This document shows positions 43,317 to 52,062 of a stretch of DNA of 64,000 nucleotides, piece after piece. Source of the stretch: Candidatus Binatia bacterium (lineage in GTDB: Bacteria > Desulfobacterota > Binatia > HRBIN30 > BPIQ01). Made by a program: the position numbers and the translations under genes. Numbering within the stretch: the stretch's first letter is position 1; the number at the start of each line of letters is the position of its first letter. Where the stretch lies: assembly GCA_026004195.1 (NCBI GenBank), contig BPIQ01000001.1:1175622-1239621 (forward strand), in the 5' to 3' direction. The notes below the pieces were generated by a model. The model searched no databases. It was not told the DNA's origin and was given only the letters and a program-made list of their open reading frames with translations.

Positions 43317-44341
43317 GCCGGAACCGAACCTCGGAGCCTCTCCCCGTAGGCTCGTTCGTAGTATTCACGGTATTCGCCCCGCTTGACCCGTTCCCACCAC
43401 CCCCGGTTCTCGCGGTACCACCGGATGGTCCTGCGCAGAGCATCGAGGAAATCGTGCCGAGGCTGCCAGCCGAGCTCCGAGCGAATCTTGCGCGTGTCGA
43501 GAGCATAGCGGCGGTCGTGGCCGGGTCGGTCCTCGACGAGCCGGATCAAGGAGGCGGGTTTTCCCATCTCGCGCAAGATCAACTCGGTCAACTCCCGGTT
43601 CGTCCACTCGTTCTCCGCCCCGATATGGTAGACCTCACCGGGTCGACCCTCCCGAAGGACCAGGTCGAGCCCGGAACAGTGGTCCTCGACGTAAATCCAG
43701 TCCCGCACGTTCGCGCCGTCGCCGTAGAGCGGAAGCCACCGGTCTTCGAGGGCATTCGTGATGAAAAGCGGGATCACCTTCTCCGGAAACTGGTAGGGTC
43801 CGAAATTGTTCCCGCAACGCGTGACCGTGACAGGAACGGAAAAACTTCTGACGTAGGAAAGGGCGAGGAGGTCGGCGGCCGCCTTCGTCGCGGCGTAGGG
43901 GCTGCTCGGCCTCAGCGGCGAATCCTCGGTGAACTTTCCCTCCGCGGCGAGGCTCCCGTACACCTCGTCCGTCGACACCTGAACGAACTTCCGCACCCCC
44001 CACCGCCGCGCCGCCTCGAGCAAAACGAGCGTGCCCTCCACGTTCGTGCGCACGAAAACACGGGGTTCGAAAAGGCTCCGGTCCACGTGGGTGGCCGCCG
44101 CGCAGTTCACCACCGCGTCGACTCCGTCGCGGAAAACCTCCGAGACGGTCTTCTCGTCCGTGATGTCGCCACGGACGAACCGGTAGCGCGGGTTCGATTC
44201 GACGTCGCTCAGGTTCTCGAGGTTCCCGGCGTAGGTAAGAACGTCCAGGTTCACGACGCGATCTTCCGGGTGCTTCCCGAGAAGGTAGCGGATCAGGTTC
44301 GAGCCGATGAAGCCGGCACCACCTGTCACGAGGATTTTCAT
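43313..44341 (-). CDS. rfbB: dTDP-glucose 4,6-dehydratase
   Basis: A 342-residue RmlB/RfbB enzyme converting dTDP-glucose to dTDP-4-keto-6-deoxyglucose. It has GGAGFIGSNLIRYLL, the STDEVYG motif with Asp and Glu, and the YAATKAA Tyr-Lys pair. NNFGPYQFPEKVIPLFI and RDWIYVEDHC are typical. RmlA, RmlC and RmlD are not in the window, so the product may be a dTDP amino sugar made by the DegT aminotransferases. It overlaps the prenyltransferase gene (ATGA). Confidence 0.93.
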   Translation of the reverse strand: MKILVTGGAGFIGSNLIRYLLGKHPEDRVVNLDVLTYAGNLENLSDVESNPRYRFVRGDITDEKTVSEVFRDGVDAVVNCAAATHVDRSLFEPRVFVRTNVEGTLVLLEAARRWGVRKFVQVSTDEVYGSLAAEGKFTEDSPLRPSSPYAATKAAADLLALSYVRSFSVPVTVTRCGNNFGPYQFPEKVIPLFITNALEDRWLPLYGDGANVRDWIYVEDHCSGLDLVLREGRPGEVYHIGAENEWTNRELTELILREMGKPASLIRLVEDRPGHDRRYALDTRKIRSELGWQPRHDFLDALRRTIRWYRENRGWWERVKRGEYREYYERAYGERLRGSVPA

Positions 44342-44455
44342 CGTCGGAGCCGCCGAAGGAGGCAGCGTCTATCGTACAATCGCCAGGCCCGACAGAAAAG
44401 CCGAACCTCTCCGGCCGAGCAGGGCATCCCGCCCTTTCCGAGCCGCCACGGGGTC

Positions 44456-44488
44456 AAAAAAAAGGCCGGGTTCGAAAACCCGGCCTTT
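44456..44488 (-). terminator. Intrinsic terminator after the exported paralogue pair
   Basis: On the minus strand a perfect 12-bp stem (44461-44472 with 44477-44488) with a TTCG loop (44473-44476) is followed by an eight-base T tract (44463-44456). This is a strong factor-independent terminator 25 bases after the stop of the gene at 44514. It separates the exported paralogues from rfbB. Confidence 0.88.
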
Positions 44489-44513
44489 CGCACGACACTC
44501 TTCCCGGATCGCG

Positions 44514-45665
44514 CTACTGCCTCGGCGCTCGGATCACGTCCCCCTGATCGCGGATTCCCGCGAAATGCACGTTGACTGCCGCCGACGTCGTCCCGTGGGA
44601 CTCGCGGAGAACGGCCAGGATCCCGTGTCCCTTGTCCGTCTCCGACGTCTGCACCGCCCGAAGACGCGACTGGCCCGCGAGGGTTCCCTGGACGGCAATG
44701 TTGAAAATCGAGGCGAAATCGTCGCTCGTGCCGGCCCGCGTGTCGATGTCGGAGAGAGGCCGCGAGTCGAAGCACTGGATGCGGATACTCGTCGAAAGCC
44801 TCTGCTCGAATTCGTTGAAAACCAGGAACTGCACCGTCGTCTTGAAGACCGACTGCGTGAGGAAGTCCTGGCTGCAGGGAACGAGCGTCAGGTTGCTCGA
44901 GATCGCCGTGCCGCTCTGGGGGTCCGGCGCACCGTCGAAAAAGTGGTCCACGATCAGAATGTTGGGGCAGCCGTCGTATTCGGCCTCGGGGCAGTCCGGT
45001 GTCGGGCCGTTGCCGCCGAGGCAAAGAGTGTCGTTCCCGTCGTTCACTCCGAGCGAGCCCAGCCCGATGGCGTTGTACTTCGCGACGTCGACGAGGACCG
45101 GGGGGGCACCGGTCGTCACGACGAGAGTCACTTCCCCCTTGAGGTCGTTTCTGGCCACGGGGTTGTCGTTCTCGTCGACCTGGAAGCACTTCATCTCGCC
45201 CTGGAAGGGGAACTCGGGTGCGGGCGGAATGTTGCTGTCCTGGTTGAACTGTCCGCCCGGACCGATGTTGAAAATACCGTCCAGCGGGAACTGGTTACCC
45301 GGGAGTCCCTCGCTGAGCCTCCAGACAATGGGCTGTCTCCGGGTGAGCGTGAAGCGAAAGTCCGTCTCGCTCCAACCCGGGATGCAGATCCCACCGCCGC
45401 ACTCCTCGCTGCTCGAACAGACCTGCTGCGGGTTGTTCGAGCAGTGGGCGTTGGCGTTGACCAGGTAGCAGCGAACGTGGACCGGCTCGTCCGCCGTGTT
45501 GCTGACCTGGATCAGCGTGTCTTCGTTCTCGGTGACGACCAGCTTCGGGAATACCAGGAGTCCCGCGGGTTTGGTCGCGCTGAGCCCGGCATGAGCCACA
45601 CCCGCGAGCAGGAGCACTGCCGAGGACACGCCCCAGAAAAACCCGTTCCGCTTCACCATACTCAT
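44514..45665 (-). CDS. Exported protein of unknown function, paralogue B
   Basis: A 383-residue protein with a signal peptide (hydrophobic about 10-25, cleavage near VAHA-GL). Conserved blocks shared with the next gene are GLLVFPKLVV, IQVSNTADEPVHVRCYLVNA, SETDFRFTLTRRQPIVW, and LTLVPCSQDF. A Cys-rich stretch CSSSEECGGGIC near residue 90 is like the mini-motifs in the lipoprotein at 31.3 kb. I recognise no domain. The ATG at 45665 has a GGAGAGG site. It is co-transcribed with paralogue A and ends at a strong terminator. Confidence 0.68.
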   Translation of the reverse strand: MSMVKRNGFFWGVSSAVLLLAGVAHAGLSATKPAGLLVFPKLVVTENEDTLIQVSNTADEPVHVRCYLVNANAHCSNNPQQVCSSSEECGGGICIPGWSETDFRFTLTRRQPIVWRLSEGLPGNQFPLDGIFNIGPGGQFNQDSNIPPAPEFPFQGEMKCFQVDENDNPVARNDLKGEVTLVVTTGAPPVLVDVAKYNAIGLGSLGVNDGNDTLCLGGNGPTPDCPEAEYDGCPNILIVDHFFDGAPDPQSGTAISSNLTLVPCSQDFLTQSVFKTTVQFLVFNEFEQRLSTSIRIQCFDSRPLSDIDTRAGTSDDFASIFNIAVQGTLAGQSRLRAVQTSETDKGHGILAVLRESHGTTSAAVNVHFAGIRDQGDVIRAPRQ

Positions 45666-45734
45666 TGCCCCTCTCCTTCTTTCAGCCGTTGGGGAGATTC
45701 CGCGCTTCACGCTCCCGCTACCCCTTCTCGCTCG

Positions 45735-46889
45735 CTAGAAAAGACCCGAGAGAAGGATCCGGTCGAAATCCTCGCCGGTCGGACCGAAGAACCGGTCCCC
45801 TTCCGTGTGGAGGTTGATGGCGGCCGTCTGGGAGTTCTCGAATCCATCCAAGTGTGTTTCTTCGAGAACCGCGATCACGCCACCGTCGCCGATGTCCGCC
45901 GGCGTCATGAAGGTCTGCGCCACCGTCGTCCCGAGCACCTGGGCCGTGAAGACGTTGGCGATGTCCCCGAGCCGAACCTCCTTCCAGCAGGTCACGCTCG
46001 TACTCGCGGAAAAGACGGACTCGAACTCGTTGTAGATGCGGAACTGGAGAGTCACCGTCGTGGGGATCTGGTTCTCGAAATCCTGGCTGCAGGGGACGAC
46101 GGTCAGTTCGGAAACGATCTCCGAACCCTCTCCGAGAATCGGGTTTTCCGCCCCGTCCGCGAAGTGGTTGATGATCGTGACTTCGGGGCACGCATCGTAC
46201 ATACCGGAACTCTCCCCGGTCCGGTTGTTGAGCCAGAGGTCGTTCCCCGCCGCACCGGCCATGCCCGTCGCCCGGATCCCCACGGCGTTGTACTTGGCCA
46301 CGTCGAAGCCGTTCGGCGAGATGATCGTCGCCTCCCCTTTGAGATGATTCCCGCCGATGGGTGTCCCCGACGCGTCGACTTCCACGCACTTGAGCTCACC
46401 GATGAAATCCGAGGGAACGGGCGGAATGGCACCCGGATCGATCCCGAGACCCGCGAGGTCGACGAAGTTGCCGCTCCCGGGCGGAACCTCGAGGCAGGTG
46501 GGCGAGCTTCCCGAAGAGCAGACGTCGAAGGGGTTCACCCCTCTGCCCCGACTCACTTCCCACTGCGTCGGCTGCTGGCGCGTCAACCGGATGTTGAAGT
46601 CGGTCTCGAGCCAGAGGGGGGGATTCAGGATCGGATGCTCGGGGATGTTCGGGTTCTGGAGCTGGGCATTCACGTAAAAGCAACGGGCGAAAACCAGGTC
46701 GTTCGAAATGTTGGTGATCTGGATCACGGTGTTGTACCCGTCGGCCACCCGCACCTTCGGAAAGACGAGGATGGACGCTCCATTCTCCGTCGTCACGTCG
46801 GCCTGCGCTGCACTCGCCCAGAATAGGCTCGCGACGGCGGCGCCCACGACCGCATGACGGAGAAACGCAGACCATTTCAGGGTTCGCAT
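45735..46889 (-). CDS. Exported protein of unknown function, paralogue A
   Basis: A 384-residue protein with signal peptide (hydrophobic about 11-26, cleavage near AAQA-DV). It shares ILVFPKVRV, IQITNISNDLVFARCFYVNA, LETDFNIRLTRQQPTQW, IINHFADGAENP and LTVVPCSQDFENQ with paralogue B. The two are clear duplicates with divergent middles. There is no catalytic signature; a secreted or surface structural role is inferred. The ATG at 46889 has GGAGGAGGG upstream. Transcription from the promoter at 46990-47019 is expected to cover both copies. Confidence 0.68.
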   Translation of the reverse strand: MRTLKWSAFLRHAVVGAAVASLFWASAAQADVTTENGASILVFPKVRVADGYNTVIQITNISNDLVFARCFYVNAQLQNPNIPEHPILNPPLWLETDFNIRLTRQQPTQWEVSRGRGVNPFDVCSSGSSPTCLEVPPGSGNFVDLAGLGIDPGAIPPVPSDFIGELKCVEVDASGTPIGGNHLKGEATIISPNGFDVAKYNAVGIRATGMAGAAGNDLWLNNRTGESSGMYDACPEVTIINHFADGAENPILGEGSEIVSELTVVPCSQDFENQIPTTVTLQFRIYNEFESVFSASTSVTCWKEVRLGDIANVFTAQVLGTTVAQTFMTPADIGDGGVIAVLEETHLDGFENSQTAAINLHTEGDRFFGPTGEDFDRILLSGLF

Positions 46890-46989
46890 TGCCCTCCTCC
46901 TTTTCGATCGGCTCATCCTCAACTCCTCACACTCTCAGAGCGTCTCACACCCGGCACCCCACCCCGGGGTCCCCGCGGAAGTGCGCGCC

Positions 46990-47019
46990 TACATACTCAA
47001 AAAGCTGACACTCTGTCAA
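46990..47019 (-). promoter_or_regulatory. Promoter for the exported paralogue pair with an overlapping palindrome
   Basis: TTGACA (47019-47014) is followed by an 18-base spacer and TATGTA (46995-46990), which is weak. The -35 box begins the inverted repeat TGACA-GAG-TGTCA, so a regulator could occlude the polymerase. The predicted leader is about 95 bases before the paralogue A start. The rest of the 231-base gap holds no gene. Confidence 0.45.
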
Positions 47020-47120
47020 GGAAGAACAACCGACTAAATTCATCCCTCCGGATTTTCCCCGCCGCCCACCGCCGGCCCCACGGGCGCGGTGCGAGCTTCT
47101 CCCTAGACGAGTTTTGCCCA

Positions 47121-48299
47121 TTACTCAAGCCCCTGCGCACCCGATCCGGCGGACGATTCCCCTTGACCCTGCCCCGAAACCTCTTGCAGCGCCCCTAGCA
47201 AGGCCGAGGCCACCCGCTCGAGCGCTTCGACGGGGATCCCGACCCAGAGGGGGAGCGAGAGGACCTCCTGCGCAGCGGCATCGGCGACCGGAAACTCCCC
47301 ACCCAGGTGCCGGTACGCGGGCTGGCGGTGAACCGGCAACGGATAGTGGACCCCCGTCTCCACTCCTTCGGCCGACATTCGGCCTTGCACTTCGTCCCGG
47401 CTCGGGATGCGTACCGTATAGAGATGATAGACGCACCGACGACCAGCAAGGGTCGGAGGGCACGCGACGACGCTGCCGGCGAGCCTCCGGTCGTAGTAGT
47501 TCGCTGCCTGCCTTCTCTCCTCGTTCCAGGCGTCCAGGTAACGGAGCTTGAGCCGCAGGACCGCGGCCTGGATCTCGTCCATCCGGGAGCTGCGGGCACC
47601 TCGAAGCTCGTGCCGGTACTTGCTCGTCTGCCCGTGATCTCGAAGTAGGCGGACGCACCGCGCTACCTCGGGGTCGTCGGTCGTGACGGCGCCTCCGTCG
47701 CCGACTGCGCCCAGGTTCTTCGTGGGGTAGAAGCTGAAGGCCGAGGCACGTCCCACGCTTCCCGCCTTCCGCCATTCCCCCCCCAGAAGGATCTCCGCGC
47801 CGTGAGCCTGCGCCGCGTCCTCGACGAGCTCGGCCCCCACCGTTTCGGCGACCTCTTGCAGGGCTTGTAGATCGGCGGGGCACCCGTAGAGATGAACGGG
47901 CACGACGGCTCTCGGGCGGGTGCGAGAAGCGACCTCGAGTGCGGCCGTCGGGTCGAGGGTCAGGTCCTCGGGATGCACGTCGGCGAAAACCGGACGCCCG
48001 CCGGCTTGCTCGATGGCCTCGACCGTGGCCACGAAGGTGAAGGGCGTCGTGAGCACCGCATCCCCCTCTCGGACCCCTACCGCCCGCAGAGCGAACGCGA
48101 GGGCGTCCGTTCCGCTTCCTGTGGCGACGCAGTAACGGACGCCGCAGTACGCCGCGAACTCGTCCTCGAAACGTTCCACTTCCGGTCCTCCGACGAACCG
48201 GCCGCTCCGGAGAACACGCTCCACGGCTTCGCGCAGCTCGGCCGCGAGACGCTCGTGCTGGGGCCCGAGGTCGACGGCCCGGATGTTCTCAAACCGCAC
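47121..48299 (-). CDS. DegT/DnrJ/EryC1/StrS-family sugar aminotransferase (1)
   Basis: A 392-residue PLP enzyme. It has GSGTDALAFALRAVGV, EDAAQAHGA, and the PLP Lys in SFYPTKNLGAVGDGG. GARSSRMDEIQAAVLRLKL and GVHYPLPVHRQPAY are conserved. It would transfer an amino group to a keto-sugar nucleotide, perhaps the 4-keto or 3-keto product made by rfbB or the dehydrogenase nearby. The C-terminal Gly/Ser-rich tail is not conserved. It overlaps the second aminotransferase by 11 bases. Confidence 0.92.
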   Translation of the reverse strand: MRFENIRAVDLGPQHERLAAELREAVERVLRSGRFVGGPEVERFEDEFAAYCGVRYCVATGSGTDALAFALRAVGVREGDAVLTTPFTFVATVEAIEQAGGRPVFADVHPEDLTLDPTAALEVASRTRPRAVVPVHLYGCPADLQALQEVAETVGAELVEDAAQAHGAEILLGGEWRKAGSVGRASAFSFYPTKNLGAVGDGGAVTTDDPEVARCVRLLRDHGQTSKYRHELRGARSSRMDEIQAAVLRLKLRYLDAWNEERRQAANYYDRRLAGSVVACPPTLAGRRCVYHLYTVRIPSRDEVQGRMSAEGVETGVHYPLPVHRQPAYRHLGGEFPVADAAAQEVLSLPLWVGIPVEALERVASALLGALQEVSGQGQGESSAGSGAQGLE

Positions 48300-49422
48300 G
48301 GAAAAAATCGTGAACGGCTTCGATCACGCGATCCTGCTCCGGTTCCCGGAGTCCGGGGTAGAGAGGCAGGCTCACGAGTCGAAGCCAGATTCGGTCGGCG
48401 ACCTCCAGCGGAGTCCGGTAGGGGCGATAGAACCGGAAGTGGTGCGTCGGGATGTAGTGGACGGTCGCGGAAATCCCCTCCTCGGCCAGGAACTCGATCA
48501 AAGAATCCCGCCACTCTTCGCGGGCCAACCGGACGACGTAGGTGTGCCACGCGGGCTCGGTGTCCGGTTCGACGACCGGGGTCTCGAGCACCGAGCGGAG
48601 GTCCCGAAAGCCTTCGTCGTACCGCCGGGCCAGAATCCTCCGACGCTCGTTCGCCTCGCGAAGCTTTCCGAGCTGCACCAATCCGATGGCCGCGGCGATG
48701 TCGTTCATCTGGAACTTGAGACCGAGCTCGGTCACGTCGTACTCCCACGCCCGTCGCGCGCCGGCCCGTTCCCAGCTCCCCCGGTCGATCCCGAGCCAGG
48801 CGACGCGCCGGAGCCGCTCGGCTTCCTCCGGATCGGACAGCGTGATCATTCCCCCGTCGCCGGTCGACAGATTCTTCACGGCCTGGAAGCTGAAGCAACC
48901 GTATCTCCCGAAGTTCCCGACGTGACGTCCCCGATAACGGGCCCCCACGGCGTGCGCACAGTCCTCCACGAGAACGAGTCCGCGCCGTTCCGTGATCTCG
49001 CAAAGCTCGGCCATCCGGCAGGGATGCCCCGCGAAGTGCACGACAACCACCGCCCTGGTGCGCGGGCCGATCTTTCGCTCCACGTCCACGGGGTCGATGT
49101 TGAGGGTCTCGGGCTCGACGTCGGCGAAGACCGGCACGCCACCGGCCGCGAGAATTGCGTGGTTCGTGGCCACGAAGGTGAGAGGCGTGGTCACCACCTC
49201 GCGGCCCTCGACCCCGGCGGCACGGAGGCTCAGGTAGAGGGCCGCCGTACAGGAGTTGACCCCGACGGCACAGGGGGCACCCACGAACTCCGCGAACCTG
49301 CGTTCGAACTCTCGGGTCTTGGGTCCCGAGCCGACCCACCCCCCGAGCAGGGTCTCGCGCACGGCCGCCGCTTCTTCCTCGCCGAACCAGGGGCGGAAAA
49401 CGGGGATCGCCGGCCGCGCCAC
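48289..49422 (-). CDS. DegT/DnrJ/EryC1/StrS-family sugar aminotransferase (2)
   Basis: A 377-residue PLP aminotransferase. It has PVFRPWFGEEEAAAVRETL at the start, the PLP Lys in SFQAVKNLSTGDGG, and EDCAHAVGARY. HYIPTHHFRFYR near the C-terminus resembles the 4-aminotransferases of UDP-sugars (ArnB/WbpE-like). The GTG at 49422 is chosen because the frame upstream covers the neighbour; an ATG at 49491 is an alternative. The two different aminotransferases in tandem suggest a diamino or two amino sugars. Confidence 0.9.
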   Translation of the reverse strand: MARPAIPVFRPWFGEEEAAAVRETLLGGWVGSGPKTREFERRFAEFVGAPCAVGVNSCTAALYLSLRAAGVEGREVVTTPLTFVATNHAILAAGGVPVFADVEPETLNIDPVDVERKIGPRTRAVVVVHFAGHPCRMAELCEITERRGLVLVEDCAHAVGARYRGRHVGNFGRYGCFSFQAVKNLSTGDGGMITLSDPEEAERLRRVAWLGIDRGSWERAGARRAWEYDVTELGLKFQMNDIAAAIGLVQLGKLREANERRRILARRYDEGFRDLRSVLETPVVEPDTEPAWHTYVVRLAREEWRDSLIEFLAEEGISATVHYIPTHHFRFYRPYRTPLEVADRIWLRLVSLPLYPGLREPEQDRVIEAVHDFFRAV

Positions 49423-49438
49423 CCGCAGCGGTCCTCGC

Positions 49439-50404
49439 TCAGAGTCCGATCGCTTCGGAACGCATCTGGACGGCGACGGATCCGCCGACACCCCAGTCCG
49501 GTGAGACCTCCGTCATTCCGATCGCGCCGAACGAGCGCACGACGCAGTCCAGGGGCCCGATGCGCATCTGGAGGTCGAACCCCGGCTCGAACGTGACGAA
49601 GTCGTCGTCCGGCCCGAGCACGTCCGCGGACAAGCCCACGAAATCCGCGCGGAGCGAAAACCGGGGGTGGTAAAGGTAGTAGAGCCCACCCCCGTACACG
49701 GCCGCTTCGATCGCGGTCGAGGTCTCGTCCGTGAACCACTCGTAGCCGCCGTGGGCCCGGAGCTCGAGCGTGCGGAACTTCAGCGCAGCCGTGGCGTACG
49801 GAAGGAACCCCACTTCTCCCGTCCCTATCCCCTTCTTGGAGGTCCCGGCCCCGACCGTCGAGGGCAGCAAACCCACCGACGGCAAGAAGCCCACCTGGCC
49901 GCTCCCGAGCCCCTCGTCTTCGTCGCCGCTGGGGAACGAAAGCAGAAGACCCGCCCCCAGGTCGAAAAAGTCGGTGCGGACGGGAACGGCCTTTCCGTAA
50001 GCCTGGATGTCCCCGATCCCGGTCTCGTCGTCGAACGGGAGCGGGAGCGCCAGGACGTCGGGATTGTCCTCGAATGCCGGATCCACGTCCCGGTCGAATT
50101 CGCGGATCACGACGGGGACGAGAAGGCCGGCCTCCCAGAGTCGGCCGTCGCCCGCGGCGACCCTCGCGAACGGGGTGGTGAACGTTACCGTGTCACGAAC
50201 CGTGAGCTTCCGGATACGGGTTCGTTCCTGGAAATGGGCCACCCCTGCCTCGACCCAGAGCCCGTCCACGGTGCCCGTGTCGAGCTCGAAGCGCCCGAAA
50301 CTTCTCTGCCCCTGCAGGGCATCCTGCGTCTGCTGGGCCCCCGCCCACGACAGCAGGGAAAGAAACGTCGCGGAAAGAACCCCGGTCCCAAGAAGTCGCT
50401 TCAT
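49439..50404 (-). CDS. Exported beta-barrel-like protein of unknown function
   Basis: A 321-residue protein with a signal peptide (hydrophobic about 5-22, cleavage near AGA-QQ). The rest is alternating beta strands with Gly and aromatic residues (LWEAGLLVPVVIREF, FFDLGAGLLLSFPSGDED, LEL...GGYEWF), like outer-membrane proteins of the phenol-degradation MetA/transporter-like group. There is no Cys pair of note. It sits between sugar genes on the same strand with a GGAGG site before the ATG. An export or porin role is inferred. Confidence 0.66.
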   Translation of the reverse strand: MKRLLGTGVLSATFLSLLSWAGAQQTQDALQGQRSFGRFELDTGTVDGLWVEAGVAHFQERTRIRKLTVRDTVTFTTPFARVAAGDGRLWEAGLLVPVVIREFDRDVDPAFEDNPDVLALPLPFDDETGIGDIQAYGKAVPVRTDFFDLGAGLLLSFPSGDEDEGLGSGQVGFLPSVGLLPSTVGAGTSKKGIGTGEVGFLPYATAALKFRTLELRAHGGYEWFTDETSTAIEAAVYGGGLYYLYHPRFSLRADFVGLSADVLGPDDDFVTFEPGFDLQMRIGPLDCVVRSFGAIGMTEVSPDWGVGGSVAVQMRSEAIGL

Positions 50405-50530
50405 CTCGCCGCCTCCTTCTGCTCGTGACTCTCGCACTCGGTCGGGCCCTCGAGCCCTCTCCTCGCCGAAAAAAACCGACCGTGCAGTACTGTAAACGGG
50501 CCGTACTTTGCAAGCCTTCGGGCGGCAACG

Positions 50531-51883
50531 TCAAGCCAGAATCACGTTCTCGCGCCCGGCACGGACGTTCTTCGTCGCGTTCCTCGTGTCGACCACGAGC
50601 CGGCTCGAACGCACGATCTTCTCGTAGTCGTAGACGCTGTGGTCCGTCGTGATGACGACGGCGTCGTAAGAACCCAGGGTTTTTTCGTCGAGAGGGACCG
50701 AGCGCAGGCCGAAATCGTATTTCCGGGACCTCTTGAGCACCGGAACGTAGGGGTCGTTGTAGTCCACCTCCGCCCCTTTCTGTCGGAGAATCTCGATCAA
50801 GCGCAGAGCCGGGGACTCCCGCGTGTCGTCGAGATCGCGCTTGTAGGCCACGCCGAGCAGCAGAATTTTCGAACCCCTCACGCTCCGGTACCGCGCGTTC
50901 AGCGCGTCGGTGAGCTTCTCCACGACGAACTGCGGCATGGAACGGTTGACCTCGCCCGCGAGCTCGATGAAGCGTGTCGCGAGGTCGTACTGCCTGGCCT
51001 TCCACGTGAGGTAGAAGGGGTCGATGGGGATGCAGTGACCCCCCAGGCCCGGACCCGGGTAGAAAGGCGTGAAACCGAAGGGCTTGGTGGCGGCGGCGTC
51101 GATGACCTCCCAGACGTCGAGGCCCATCCGGTCGAAGAGAACCTTGAGCTCGTTCACGAGCGCGATGTTCACGCAACGGTAAATGTTCTCGAGGAGCTTG
51201 GCCGCTTCGGCCACCTTCGCGCTGGACACCGGCACGACCCTGCGAACGACGGCGCCGTAGAGCGCACAGGCGACCTCGCGACACGCCTCCGTCACACCCC
51301 CCACGAGCTTCGGGATGTCGCGTGTCGTGAATTCCCGGTTGTTCGGGTCTTCCCGTTCGGGCGAGAACGCGAGGTAGAAATCCACTCCGGCGCGAAGCCC
51401 CCGCGACTCGAGGATGGGCCGCACCACCTCGTCCGTCGTGCCCGGATACGTCGTGCTCTCGAGCACGACGAGCTGCCCCGGGCGCAGGAATTGGGCGATC
51501 GTCTCGCTGGTCCGAACGACGAACGAGAGATCGGGGTCTCGGCTTTCGGTCAGCGGCGTGGGGACACAGATGAGGATCCCGTCGCAAAGCTGCAAAGACG
51601 AGAAGCCCGTCGTGGGGAAAAACTTTCCCCGCTCCCCGGGATTCTCGGTCACCACGGAAGCGACCCGCGAGGAGGGGATGTGGTGGATGTAGCTCTTCCC
51701 GCGGCGCAGCTCCGCCACCTTGTTCTCGTCGACGTCGAACCCGAAAACGGCGAACCCCCCCTCGGCGAGAAGCGAGGCCAGGGGAAGTCCCACGTAACCG
51801 AGTCCGATCACACCGACGGCCGCCTCGCGCGAGGCGAACTTCCCCTTCAGGGCCTCGACGGATGACGGCAGCGTGGAACCCAT
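50531..51883 (-). CDS. Nucleotide-sugar dehydrogenase (UDP-GlcNAc/UDP-glucose 6-dehydrogenase family)
   Basis: A 450-residue enzyme. It has the NAD motif VIGLGYVGLPLASLLA, the catalytic Cys in GLGGHCIPIDPFYLTW, and the C-terminal UDP-binding LLLGVAYKRDLDDTRESP. FVVLESTTYPG and FSPERED are conserved. It belongs to the WbpA/TviB subgroup that oxidises UDP-N-acetylhexosamines to uronic acids. With the DegT enzymes it could give a diaminouronic acid such as in O-antigens, but the Wbp set is incomplete. The ATG at 51883 fits the family start. Confidence 0.9.
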   Translation of the reverse strand: MGSTLPSSVEALKGKFASREAAVGVIGLGYVGLPLASLLAEGGFAVFGFDVDENKVAELRRGKSYIHHIPSSRVASVVTENPGERGKFFPTTGFSSLQLCDGILICVPTPLTESRDPDLSFVVRTSETIAQFLRPGQLVVLESTTYPGTTDEVVRPILESRGLRAGVDFYLAFSPEREDPNNREFTTRDIPKLVGGVTEACREVACALYGAVVRRVVPVSSAKVAEAAKLLENIYRCVNIALVNELKVLFDRMGLDVWEVIDAAATKPFGFTPFYPGPGLGGHCIPIDPFYLTWKARQYDLATRFIELAGEVNRSMPQFVVEKLTDALNARYRSVRGSKILLLGVAYKRDLDDTRESPALRLIEILRQKGAEVDYNDPYVPVLKRSRKYDFGLRSVPLDEKTLGSYDAVVITTDHSVYDYEKIVRSSRLVVDTRNATKNVRAGRENVILA

Positions 51884-51941
51884 CGCAAGAGTGGACCTCG
51901 CGCTAGCGGACCGGCGCCCGGGGGAAGTCCCTTCGAAGAAG

Positions 51942-52014
51942 TGGAGCTGAGCGGAGTCGAACCGCCGACCTCCTGAATGCCATTCAGGCGCTCTCCCAAC
52001 TGAGCTACAGCCCC
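51942..52014 (-). tRNA. tRNA-Ala (anticodon GGC)
   Basis: The minus strand folds as a standard cloverleaf of 73 bases. The acceptor GGGGCTG pairs with CAGCTCC (one G-U). The D arm is GCTC/GAGC with AGTTGGGA, the anticodon stem CCTGA/TCAGG has loop ATGGCAT (GGC), and the T arm is GGCGG-TTCGACT-CCGCT. The discriminator is A and CCA is not encoded. It lies between the sugar dehydrogenase and the envelope block. Confidence 0.97.
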
Positions 52015-52062
52015 AGAACCACCCCGACGCTAACGCAAGCCCGTCTCTCGGGCAAGCCTTTT

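Noticed and set aside
50470-50520. An AGTAC...GTACT inverted repeat upstream of the barrel-like exported gene
   Set aside because: Arms of five bases with a 12-base gap and no convincing -10 at the right distance; could be chance.
52020-52062. A GCCCG/CGGGC hairpin with TTTTT beside the tRNA gene
   Set aside because: The T tract follows the hairpin only on the plus strand, where no gene ends; minus-strand genes would read A's.
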